A stretch of DNA of 64,000 nucleotides from Photobacterium sp. JCM 19050 (GTDB lineage Bacteria; Pseudomonadota; Gammaproteobacteria; Enterobacterales; Vibrionaceae), in NCBI GenBank assembly GCA_001310455.1, contig BAXG01000022.1, forward strand, positions 24,582 through 88,581. Reading direction: 5' to 3'. Below the pieces are notes generated by a model. That model made no database searches. It was not told the origin of the DNA and saw nothing but the letters and a program-made list of their open reading frames with translations. How positions within the stretch are numbered: the stretch's first letter is position 1; each line of letters begins with the position of its first letter. Both the position numbers and the translations under genes were made by a program. Below are positions 55,050 through 64,000 of the stretch, in pieces.

Positions 55050-55072
55050 GGATATAGCTCCTTACCGACGGA

Positions 55073-55366
<294 letters not shown>

Positions 55367-55443
55367 TTATTGGTATGTTGTTTTAGTAAATAATCGTACG
55401 AAATAATCAACGCATACGACAAAACAGGCGACATTATACACAG

Positions 55444-56391
55444 TTAAGCAGACAGACCGCTAACGGTGTTTGTCACGGTTTGTAACGCATGGGTCAAATT
55501 TTCACTGTCGAGCCAGGTCAGGTTATCCCAGCCCCGTAGCCAGGTAATCTGGCGCTTCGCTAACTGACGGGTGGCACAGATGCCTTTAAAGATGGCATCA
55601 TCCAATGTGTCATTGCCCGCCAAGTAATCCCACATCTGACGATATCCGACGCAGCGGATCGACGGCAGATCCGGGTGCAGATCACCGCGTTGATAAAGCG
55701 CGCGCACTTCATCTTCAAACCCGGCCTCGATCATTTTGTCGAAGCGCAGGGCAATACGGCGATGCAGCTCTGCCCTCTCCTTGGGCATTATTGCAAACTG
55801 ATGAACATGGTAAGGCAATGCCTGACCCTTTGTTTTCGTCAGCTCAGTAAGAGTTTTACCTGAAATACGATAAACTTCCAATGCCCGCGACAGTCGCTGG
55901 GGATCATTCGGGTGGATACGTTCAGCAGAAACCGGATCGATCTCACTGAGCTGCTTATGCAAGCACGCCCACCCAAGGGTCTTTGCCTCTTCTTCAATTT
56001 CAGCCCGGACTACAGGATCCGCTGCCGGTAAAGGAGACAGCCCTTCCAACAACGCCTTGTAGTAAAGCATGGTGCCGCCAACCAGCAACGGAATCTTACC
56101 TTCTGCTGTAATATCAGCCATTTCGCGCAGGGCGTCCTCCCGAAAATCGGCGGCTGAATAGGCTTCTGACGGATCTTTAATATCAATCAGGCGGTGCGGT
56201 GCCAGTGCAAGTTCCCGGGCATCCGGTTTGGCTGTACCAATGTCCATATCACGGTAGATCAGCGCTGAATCAACGCTGATGATCTCAACCGGAAATTTTT
56301 CTCGAAGACGGATAGCCAATTCTGTTTTTCCTGACGCTGTCGGCCCCATCAGGAAAATGGCAGTGGGAAGCGCGGATGGGTTCAAAATCAA
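55444..56391 (-). CDS. miaA: tRNA dimethylallyltransferase MiaA
   Basis: MiaA adds the isopentenyl group to A37 of tRNAs reading UNN codons. P-loop [30 protein letters not shown] and the [11 protein letters not shown] segment are diagnostic. The product is 315 residues with an intact frame. There is no ATG before the P-loop with room for the fold, so TTG 56391, overlapping the mutL stop by four bases, is the likely start. Confidence 0.95.
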   Translation of the reverse strand: MILNPSALPTAIFLMGPTASGKTELAIRLREKFPVEIISVDSALIYRDMDIGTAKPDARELALAPHRLIDIKDPSEAYSAADFREDALREMADITAEGKIPLLVGGTMLYYKALLEGLSPLPAADPVVRAEIEEEAKTLGWACLHKQLSEIDPVSAERIHPNDPQRLSRALEVYRISGKTLTELTKTKGQALPYHVHQFAIMPKERAELHRRIALRFDKMIEAGFEDEVRALYQRGDLHPDLPSIRCVGYRQMWDYLAGNDTLDDAIFKGICATRQLAKRQITWLRGWDNLTWLDSENLTHALQTVTNTVSGLSA

Positions 56392-58467
56392 AGTGTTTCC
56401 TGTTTAGCATCAATCGCAATCATTGCCGGGCTCATGTCCACCGGCACGAAAAGGGGAGATATTACCCCATCGGCTTTTTCGCCGTATACCTGTTCCAGTT
56501 CGGCAACCAACTGGATTGCCTGGGAGAGAGTGTAACAAGAGGTTTCCCGGCACAAGATTCCCGCAAGCCAGTCAATCATGCTATCCGTTAGCTGCTCATC
56601 AGTATGGCCGTCATGACTTGAGAGAAACTGCATCAATTCTGGTACAAACTGTTGAAGATTACTTTGGCGAAGTGACTGGCACACCGCCATCACCATCAAA
56701 TGTGTTTGCCCTTTGGCTTTTAGGTGCAAACCAAAGCGGATAAGCAGATCTTCCCGTTTACCGGCGAGGGAAATTTCTTCCCGGCTGGCTGGCAAGGATT
56801 GAGGAATTAGCAGAGGCTGGGCTTTCAGGCCTTCAGATTTCACGCTTTGCAGGTGGGCGATGACTGCCAGGCGGTTAAGCGCATACAGGCTGCCAAGGGC
56901 TATGTTGCCATCCCGCTCTGCCAGCAGATATTTTTGCTGTACCACAGAGAGCAGACGCCCGGCTCCACTGCGGCTCTCAAGACGGGTTACCGGCTGGTTG
57001 TCAGCCAGTGTTGTAACCGGGTTTTCAGTTACAGCTTCAGATTGCGCTTCCGGAGCCGATTCTCCCGGTGTGAGGAGTGCCTCATACAGGCACGTTCTGT
57101 TTTTCCCGGGGTGTTTGCCGGTTTGAACTCTGCCTGCCGGGCTGACGAATAGCTGCCGCTGCTGCGTGAACTGCCGCCGGCGTAACCGGAGCCGGAGCCG
57201 GAAGCACTGTATCCGCTGCTGCTTCTGACTTGCGAACCGGCTCTATCAGAATACCCTTGGTCACCGGAGTCGCTGCGGGATGTTTCACGCTTTGCCTGTT
57301 CGTGTTGCCTCTGTTGGTCTAGGGCTGGCGCTCCGAACCGTTCAGGCTCAGACGAAAACGCACTTGCCCGCCACAGGTGCTCGGCCTGCCCTGGATAATT
57401 CGGTGTGCTGCCCTGTACGGTGTCCGGTTCAGCAATCTCCGTGTTAACAGGTTCCTGTGGGAGGCTGTACTGCACCTGACTCAGGCATCAGTAATTGCCT
57501 GGCTGATAAAGTCATGCACCAGCCTCGCCTGGTGGAAACGCACTTCGTGTTTGGCCGGGTGGACATTCACATCCACCTCATGCGGGTTCACTTCGATGTA
57601 TAGCACATAAGCAGCAAACTGGTCGGCACGAAGGGCGTTTTCATACGCCTGCCGGATGGCGTGGTTGATGAGTTTGTCCTTCATCATCCTGCCGTTGACA
57701 AAGCAGTGCTGGATATCATTCTGCGCCCGTGCACCTTCCGGTGTCGTTATCCAGCCGGAGAGTTTCAGGTCACCGTGCTCCAGACTGACTTCCACCGCAT
57801 GATTTACAAACGCCGAGCCACACACAGCTGCCAGCCTGCGCTCCTTCTGCACCTGCGTGGATGCCGGACGATACTGGCGTACCACCGCGCCGTTATGGCG
57901 AAGGGTGATGGCGACGTCAAAGCGGCTGAGGGCAACACGCTTCAGCAGCTCATCTATATGAGTAAACTCGGTTTTGTCAGTGCGCAGGAATTTACGCCGT
58001 GCCGGGGTGTTGAAGAAGAGATCGAGCACCTCGATAGTCGTGCCAACCGGGTGGGCTGCCGGTTTCACCGTGACGGCCATTTCACGCCCTTCGGCATAGG
58101 CAGACCAGGCTTCATCCTGTCCTTCCGGCCGGGATGTCATAGTCAGGCGGGAAACTGAGCTGATACTTGCCAGCGCCTCCCCCCGAAACCCGAGGCTTGC
58201 GATGGCTTCAAGATCATCCAGCGTCGAAATTTTGGATGTCGCATGGCGGCTCAGCGCCAGTTCCAGTTCATCTTTGGGAATACCGCACCCGTTGTCCCGG
58301 ATGCGGATTCGCTTGCTGCCACCCTTATCAATATCAATCTCAATCCGGGTTGCCCCGGCATCGATACTGTTCTCCACCAGCTCTTTCACCACGGAAGCCG
58401 GCCTTTCCACCACTTCACCGGCGGCTATCTGGTTGGCCAGTCTGGCTGGCAGGATTTGAATAGGCAT
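56388..58467 (-). CDS. mutL: DNA mismatch repair protein MutL (2 frameshifts)
   Basis: MutL couples MutS recognition to MutH incision. The N-terminal GHKL ATPase shows [42 protein letters not shown] and [10 protein letters not shown]. The middle is a Ser/Gly/Gln-rich linker; the C-terminal dimerisation domain starts near [20 protein letters not shown] and has no metal-endonuclease motif, as in MutH-containing bacteria. The frame breaks near 57480 (GCCTG for GCCCTG) and about 57100 (one added A gives [13 protein letters not shown]), restoring 693 residues. It overlaps miaA. Confidence 0.94.
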
Positions 58468-58476
58468 GGCGCTCGC

Positions 58477-60233
58477 TTAACTTCCCGGGATAATCAACAC
58501 CTGTCCGACACGGAGTGTGTCACTGCGCAGGTTGTTGGCATTTCGAATAGAGGTGACAGTCACACCATAATTTTTGGCAATTTTCCCGAGAAATTCCCCC
58601 CGGGAAACCTTGTGCTTGCGGTCAGGTACTCTGACACCAACGATCTTCAGTTTCTGCCCGACCCAAAGGGTGTCACGCTTGAGTGTATTAGCACTGCGAA
58701 TAGAGGCCACAGACACTTTGTATTTGTCTGCTATCTTGCCAAGAAACTCCCCTTTTTTGACCACATGAGTCACAGTGGCAGACGAGCCGGATGACGACGA
58801 GGCGGCCTTGGATGAAGGCTTGGAAGACGAAGAAGATGCCACGGTTTCCAGCGTTTTGGTGCTCACATTCGGGATAGTCAACACCTGGCCGATTCGCAGG
58901 CCATTAGACTTGAGGCCGTTGGCTTTCTTGATCGCTGCAACGCTGCTGCCGTATTTCTTGGCAATCACAGAAAGGGACTGCCCGGACGTCACCTTGTGCT
59001 TGATACCGTTCTTGCGTGCTGCCAACAGGGTGCCATCCGGCGGATAAAGGCTGAAATAGCCGTAAATCCCTTTCACAATAGCATCGGCAAGTTTGCGCTG
59101 GTGATTGCGGTTAAACAGCAGGCGCTCTTCACCAGGGTTGGAAATAAACCCGGTTTCCACCAGCAGCGATGGGATGTCCGGTGATTTCAGCACCGCAAGA
59201 CTGGCATGTTCCGGTTTGGATTTATGAAGCCGGGTGACTTTGCCAAGCTCTTTCAGAACCCGCACTGCCACCTCATAGCCCTCCCGTTGGGAATTGAGGA
59301 ACTGGAGATCCAGTACCGTGCGGCTCAGGTTCTCGTCTTCTTCATTGTTAGCAAGCACTGACCCACCACCCAGAAGGTTGGACTGCTCTTCGTGTTTTTC
59401 AATCCAGCGACCGATTTCACTGTTCGCCCGGCGACGGGACAGCACCCATACCGACGCTCCGCGGGGTTGCGGCTGGGTAAAGCCATCGGCGTGGATGGAA
59501 ACCAACAGGTGTGCCTTGTGCCGGCGGGCTATCTGAGAGCGCTTATTGAGGTCGATAAAGTAGTCACCGCCGCGGGTAAGCACCGCTTTCATCCCCGGCT
59601 TGGCGTTAATATCCGCAGCTACCTTCTTGGCAATTGCCAGGGTAACGTACTTTTCGTATTTGCGGCTTGGACCAATCGCCCCCGGATCTGAGCACCGTGG
59701 CCGGCATCAATAGCGACAATGATGTCACTGGTACCAAACGGCATCACAACGCTGTCTTCAGATGCAGCCGGGTCTGGCTTGCGTGCGATGGAAGCCGGAG
59801 GGTTATTACTGGCTTTCTTCGTTGGGTGCGGAAGGTCAATAACCAGACGGTTTCCGAATTCCCCCATCGGTGCCAGTGCAAAAATATTGGGTTTGGTCGG
59901 GCCCTTCAGCTCGAACACTAGGCGATACGTACCTTTTGCCGGAGGGGAGCTTTTACGCACCCGGCTGACGATGTCGCTTTTTTCTACCATAAATGGCAGC
60001 GGCATCGTCGCCTTGGTGTCTTTAAGGTCGATCACCAGCCGGTCGGGCTTGGTCAGGGTAAAATAGGAAAACTCTGCCTTTCCAGACAGATCAGCCACCA
60101 CCCGGGTTTCATCCGGTGCAGGCCAGGCTCTCAGGTTGGTCAGCGAGTTGGCCAGCGCCATCGGGGCACTGACCAGAAACAAAAGACCCAATGCAAGAAT
60201 GCGCAACCAGGCAGCCATCCCTTTTAACTCCAC
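58477..60233 (-). CDS. amiB: N-acetylmuramoyl-L-alanine amidase AmiB (one frameshift)
   Basis: AmiB splits septal peptidoglycan during division. Domains: signal peptide ([19 protein letters not shown]), AMIN domain (residues about 25-130), a zinc amidase_3 domain with [14 protein letters not shown] and [10 protein letters not shown], then three LysM repeats ([55 protein letters not shown]). The frame breaks near 59682; one added G gives [20 protein letters not shown] and 585 residues. The start is GTG 60233 overlapping tsaE, or ATG 60218. Confidence 0.94.
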
Positions 60234-60691
60234 TGCAATCGTTCGATTAACGCCTCTCCTTCTGCGGTATTGGCACGCAGGGTTACGGAGCGTCCTTCCT
60301 GCTCATAGCGCAGATCAATATCGATATCGGCTTGTGGCAGCAAACCTTCACCCTTCTCCGGCCATTCCACCAGACAAAGCGCGTCTGGGGCAAAATAGTC
60401 ACGGATACCCATGTATTCAAGTTCTTCCGGGTCAGCCAGGCGGTAAAGGTCAAAGTGGTAAACATGCCAGCCTTCGACTTCATAGGGTTCTACCAGGGTA
60501 TAGGTCGGGCTTTTCACCTTTCCGGTGTGGCCAAATGCGGTAATAAATCCCCGGCTGAACGTTGTTTTTCCGGCACCAAGATCGCCGTTTAAGTAAAAGG
60601 TAGTTTGGTTCTGACATGCCTTGGCAACGGCCTGACCAAAATCTACTGTCGCCTGTTCGTCGTTGAGCAATGAAGAAAACGTCTTTGTCAT
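60224..60691 (-). CDS. tsaE: tRNA t6A biosynthesis ATPase TsaE
   Basis: TsaE is the small P-loop ATPase that cycles the TsaBD complex making t6A37 in tRNA. It contains [14 protein letters not shown] (Walker A), [13 protein letters not shown] and the conserved [17 protein letters not shown]. The product is 155 residues with an intact frame, between nnr and amiB as in E. coli. Confidence 0.96.
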   Translation of the reverse strand: MTKTFSSLLNDEQATVDFGQAVAKACQNQTTFYLNGDLGAGKTTFSRGFITAFGHTGKVKSPTYTLVEPYEVEGWHVYHFDLYRLADPEELEYMGIRDYFAPDALCLVEWPEKGEGLLPQADIDIDLRYEQEGRSVTLRANTAEGEALIERLQWS

Positions 60692-60702
60692 TGATACCGT
60701 CT

Positions 60703-62192
60703 TTAAATCTGATTTAGCACGTTACGCAGTTGCTGAATGACATCGCTGGCAAGCAAGCCCCGCTCACCCTGCCGGGCTGCCAGGTCTCCGGCTTTGGCAT
60801 GCGCCATCGCGCCGTAAAGCGCGGCATCGGCCCCTGACAGTCCTTGCGCCCACAAAGCACCAATAATACCTGTGAGTACGTCCCCCATGCCAGCACTCGC
60901 CATGCCGGGGTTTCCCGCGCAAATAATGTTGAGTTTATCACCATCATAGACAATGGTGCCTGCCCCTTTTAACACAATCACCGCACCAAATTTGTCAAAC
61001 AGGGATCTGGCCGCAGAAATACGGTCGCTCTCAATCTCACAAACGCTGCATCCAAGTAAGCGGGCCGCCTCTCCCGGATGCGGCGTAAGCACTGCCTGAG
61101 TGACTTTAGAAGGCTTTGCAGCAAGAAGGTTCAACGCGTCTGCGTCCAGCACCACAGGCAGTTTGCTCTCCAACGCGGCACTCAATGTCGACACCGACCA
61201 TTCATCCTGCCCAAGGCCCGGACCAACGGCAAGGCAGGTCGCCCAGTTTAAGGGAGGCAGCCCGGCTTCAAGGTGCTCGGAAAGCGGCGCCATCACTTCC
61301 GGGCGGTGAAGCGTCAGGTAGGGCCGGTTTTCCTCGCGGGTTCCCGCTGCCACCAGCCCGGCACCAGAGCGAATTGCCGCGTCACAGGCCAGCATGATAG
61401 CGCCCATCATCCTTTATTCCCACCGATACAGAGCAACCTGCCAAAATCCCCTTTATGGGCTGCTCTTTGCCGGGGAGACATCGTGAAATCGGTCAAGACA
61501 AACATGTCCGGAGAGAAAGCAGTTTCAAACGCGTCACCGATGCCAAGATCTTCATAGATCACTGTACCGCAGTGCTCACGGCCTTTCCCCGTCAGCAACC
61601 CCGCTTTCAACGCGATGAATGACACGGTAACAGCGGCTTTTACGGCCACGCCCAACACCGATCCCGTATCAGCATGGAGGCCGGATGGCAGATCGACGGC
61701 CAGCACAGGACGGCCGGATTCGTTGATGGCACAGATAAGATCCCGAATCAATCCCTCAACCGGACGATCCAATCCAATGCCAAAGATTGCATCGACGACA
61801 AGATCCACCTCTGGCAGAACCTGTTGCGGCGTACCAATTTCTCCTCCGGTATCCCGCCACCGACGGCAGGCCTTTTCTGCATCACCTTTCAGCCGCTCAG
61901 GATCAGAGGTACTCCAGACAGTCACATCAATACCGGCCTCGTGCGCCAGAGTCGCCACAATGTAACCGTCACCACCATTGTTCCCCCCGCCACAACAGAC
62001 AAGGATCCTTGTTGCTTCCGGCCAGAACTGCTGCACCTGCCGGAAGGCTGCACCACCGGCACTTTCCATCAGCGAATACATTTCGATCCCAAGATCCGCC
62101 GCCACCAGCCTTTCACCAGAACGAACTTGCTCTGCGAGATAGACTGGCTGTGATACACTGCTGCAAACCGGTTTTGAACCCAACATACTCAC
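60703..62192 (-). CDS. nnr: Bifunctional NAD(P)HX epimerase/dehydratase (one frameshift)
   Basis: This YjeF-type enzyme repairs hydrated NAD(P)H: the N-terminal NnrE half epimerises NAD(P)HX ([16 protein letters not shown]) and the C-terminal NnrD half dehydrates it with ADP ([34 protein letters not shown]). As given it appears as two genes. One added G near 61408 (AAA GGG ATG) joins [20 protein letters not shown] into one chain of 496 residues, the normal fused form. It is divergent from queG, 12 bases apart, so their promoters overlap the opposite coding starts. Confidence 0.94.
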
Positions 62193-62204
62193 CTGATCTT
62201 TTCT

Positions 62205-63359
62205 ATGTCCAGACCCGATCTTCCAGACGAAAACGCACTGAAAATACTAGCTGAAAATATCAAGCTCTGGGGCAAAGAGCTAGGCTTCCAGCATGTAGGG
62301 ATCACGGATATTGATCTTTCCACCCACGAAGCGCAATTCCAGCGCTGGCTGGACAGCGGCTACCACGGTGAGATGGAATGGATGGCGCGTCACGGCATGA
62401 TGCGGGCGCGGCCTGATGAACTGGTACCGGGTACTGCCCGGGTGATCAGTGTGCGGCTCGATTACCTCCCACCCAAAGCCGGTTTCGCTCAGACACTCAA
62501 ACAACCAGAACTCGGATATATCAGTCGCTATTCCCTCGGCCGTGATTACCACAAACTGATGCGCAACCGCCTGAAAAAGCTGGGGCAGAAGATCGAAGAA
62601 GCGGTAGGATCTTTTCAGTACCGTCCGTTTGTCGACTCAGCTCCGGTTTTGGAGCGCCCTTTGGCAGAAAAGGCCGGAATTGGATGGACAGGCAAGCACT
62701 CTTTGATCTTAAATGGTGGCGCAGGATCCTGGTTTTTTCTGGGCGAGTTGTTTGTGGATCTCCCCCTGCCTGTAGATACTCAGGCGGAAAACCAATGTGG
62801 ACGCTGTGTCGCCTGCATCACCAGTTGTCCCACCAATGCGATTGTCGCAGAGGGCACCGTTGACGCGCGGCGTTGTATTTCGTATTTAACCATTGAATTT
62901 GACGGCGTGATCCCCGAAGATCTTCGCCCTGCGATGGGCAACCGAATCTACGGTTGTGACGATTGCCAGCTTGTCTGTCCGTTTAACCGGGAAGCCGGGT
63001 TAACTGATGAAAGTGATTTCCATGCCAGGCCCTCACTGGAGCAGCAACCACTGACTTCGCTGTTTGCCTGGGACGAAGATACGTTTCTCAAAAATACCGA
63101 AGGTTCAGCCATTCGCCGTATTGGACACCTTCAATGGCTGCGGAATATCGCCATCGCCATGGGTAACGCCCCCTATCAACCGGAGATTGTCGATCTCCTG
63201 TTATCACGGAAAGGGCTCTCTGCCGTTCTGGATGAACATCTTGAATGGGCATTGGCCAGACAGTTGGAGAAGAAAGAAAACAACGCCATTTCAGTGTTAT
63301 CTTCCTCTGCAAAGCGCCTGGTAAGAATCGTCGAAAAAGGTCTGCCTCGAGACGCATAA
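62205..63359 (+). CDS. queG: Epoxyqueuosine reductase QueG
   Basis: QueG performs the last step of queuosine synthesis in tRNA, using cobalamin and two 4Fe-4S clusters. Cluster ligands are CGRCVACITSCPTNAI and CDDCQLVCPFNREA; the N-terminal cobalamin-binding part includes WLDSGYHGEMEWMARH and YSLGRDYHKLMRNRLKKL. The product is 384 residues with an intact frame. In E. coli it likewise lies beside nnr (yjeF) and a tRNA-Gly cluster. Confidence 0.95.
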   Translation: MSRPDLPDENALKILAENIKLWGKELGFQHVGITDIDLSTHEAQFQRWLDSGYHGEMEWMARHGMMRARPDELVPGTARVISVRLDYLPPKAGFAQTLKQPELGYISRYSLGRDYHKLMRNRLKKLGQKIEEAVGSFQYRPFVDSAPVLERPLAEKAGIGWTGKHSLILNGGAGSWFFLGELFVDLPLPVDTQAENQCGRCVACITSCPTNAIVAEGTVDARRCISYLTIEFDGVIPEDLRPAMGNRIYGCDDCQLVCPFNREAGLTDESDFHARPSLEQQPLTSLFAWDEDTFLKNTEGSAIRRIGHLQWLRNIAIAMGNAPYQPEIVDLLLSRKGLSAVLDEHLEWALARQLEKKENNAISVLSSSAKRLVRIVEKGLPRDA

Positions 63360-63892
63360 ACACCGGAAAGCATGAGCCGTTCCAGTCTGCGTAGCACAGT
63401 TTCCAAAATGTGGAAAAAAATTATGTCACGCGAAAATCTCGTGCAAACTGGCGCAGTTAAACACATGCTGTGAATAAGATTAGATTCAGGTCACAAGAGA
63501 TGAATTAGCTGGGGATAAATTCTGAACAAGCTGCGACTTATTTTTATCATCCCTTTATTTTCAATGACTTATAAAGAGTTTATCGTAAGTTTATTCAAGA
63601 CAAAATTATGACTGATTAATTAAATATTAATCGCACTCACCCTGTAATTAATTTTCATCAACGTAGTTACCCACAAAGACGGGCTTGTGGATAAGTCTGT
63701 GCAATATCTCTTGTAGCCAAGAGCTGACGGGAGCGCCGAGCCGGAGGCAAAATGCCTGTCAGCCAGTCACTGAATTTTCTGAAATCGCTTTTTGATTTGA
63801 TGCTTCACAGCATTAGATTGTGAGCGCAAGGCTCTCAGGAGTCCCTGTCTGTCTCGCCAGGGATTAACCAGCGGGTCTTCCGTATGAAAATT
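63360..63892. other. Intergenic region between queG and tRNA-Gly
   Basis: No convincing gene is present. The segment 63530-63660 is strongly AT-rich, followed by an inverted pair of DnaA-box-like sites and a GC-rich part near the tRNA end with short inverted repeats (GCTGAC/GTCAGC at 63723/63758 and TCCCTG/CAGGGA at 63841/63858) that could be tRNA transcript terminators, though no long T-run follows on the minus strand. Confidence 0.55.
63667..63694. promoter_or_regulatory. Inverted pair of DnaA-box-like sites
   Basis: TGTGGATAA (63686-63694) is a perfect reverse DnaA box (TTATCCACA); TTACCCACA (63667-63675) differs at one position and faces it 10 bases away. Together they also form a 9/10 hairpin. 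They lie at the end of an AT-rich stretch. Confidence 0.45.
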
Positions 63893-63968
63893 TGGAGCGA
63901 CACACGAGGTTCGAACTCGTGACCTCAACCTTGGCAAGGTTGCGCTCTACCAACTGAGCTAGTGTCGC
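63893..63968 (-). tRNA. tRNA-Gly(GCC)
   Basis: On the minus strand a 76-base cloverleaf starts GCGACAC and ends GTGTCGCTCCA with encoded CCA. The D arm AGCTCAGTTGGTAGAGC, anticodon arm CAACCTTGCCAAGGTTG with anticodon GCC, and T arm ACGAGTTCGAACCTCGT are all intact. Its place beside queG matches the glyVXY cluster of E. coli, so further copies may lie to the right of the window. Confidence 0.97.
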
Positions 63969-64000
63969 AATGCCGGTTTCATCTTGGAAGATGCAAATTG

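Overview
The window reads as a chromosomal segment of a marine gammaproteobacterium of the Vibrionaceae. The evidence is gene order: a complete MSHA pilus locus (mshI to mshQ) between csrD/ssb/galU/uvrA and mreBCD, the run uvrA - PglL ligase - class V aminotransferase - lysC, and motX beside purA (sodium-driven polar flagellum). The genus is not resolved; base composition is moderate (around 50% G+C by eye).

Layout. 1-7035: mreB-mreC-mreD-maf-rng-yhdP on the minus strand (cell shape, nucleotide house-cleaning, RNase G, envelope lipid transport). 7191-24117: MSHA type IV pilus locus on the minus strand, transcribed mshI-J-K-L-M-N-E-G-F-B-A-C-D-O-P-Q, followed upstream by csrD (mshH). 26374-37177: mostly plus-strand genes: LysR regulator, galU, uvrA with a LexA box, a PglL-like O-oligosaccharyltransferase, and lysC behind a lysine riboswitch; ssb and an alanine-glyoxylate-type aminotransferase are on the minus strand. 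37245-45745: alr, dnaB, a DUF481 outer-membrane protein (plus strand), rpsF-priB-rpsR-rplI, rlmB and rnr. 45868-47590: divergent nsrR/hmp nitric-oxide module with two NsrR-like operators. 47633-49731: motX and a membrane diguanylate cyclase. 49940-62192: purA, yjeT, hflC, hflK, hflX, hfq, miaA, mutL, amiB, tsaE, nnr, the classic superoperon. 62205-64000: queG and tRNA-Gly(GCC).

How genes connect. Several parts touch cyclic-di-GMP and the choice between attachment and swimming: the pilus extension ATPase MshE carries the N-terminal c-di-GMP-binding MshEN repeats, a diguanylate cyclase with an intact GGEEF motif lies next to motX, and CsrD (degenerate GGDEF/EAL) sits at the head of the pilus locus. 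The rest is mainly core housekeeping.

The dominant oddity is sequence quality. About 45 reading-frame breaks interrupt at least 25 genes. At the sites I reconstructed, adding one base (usually C or G, in a run of 2-4) restores the frame; after restoration each gene's length is a multiple of three and often matches the family exactly (RNase G 489 aa, LysC 449 aa, NsrR cysteines at 91/96/102). I therefore annotate these as single genes with probable one-base sequencing dropouts, not as pseudogenes or split genes. I found no IS element, prophage, CRISPR array or rRNA. No clearly novel defence or mobile system is visible; the most unusual loci are the AT-rich mshQ block, the cyclase with a carbohydrate-binding-like sensor, and the structured leaders around lysC.
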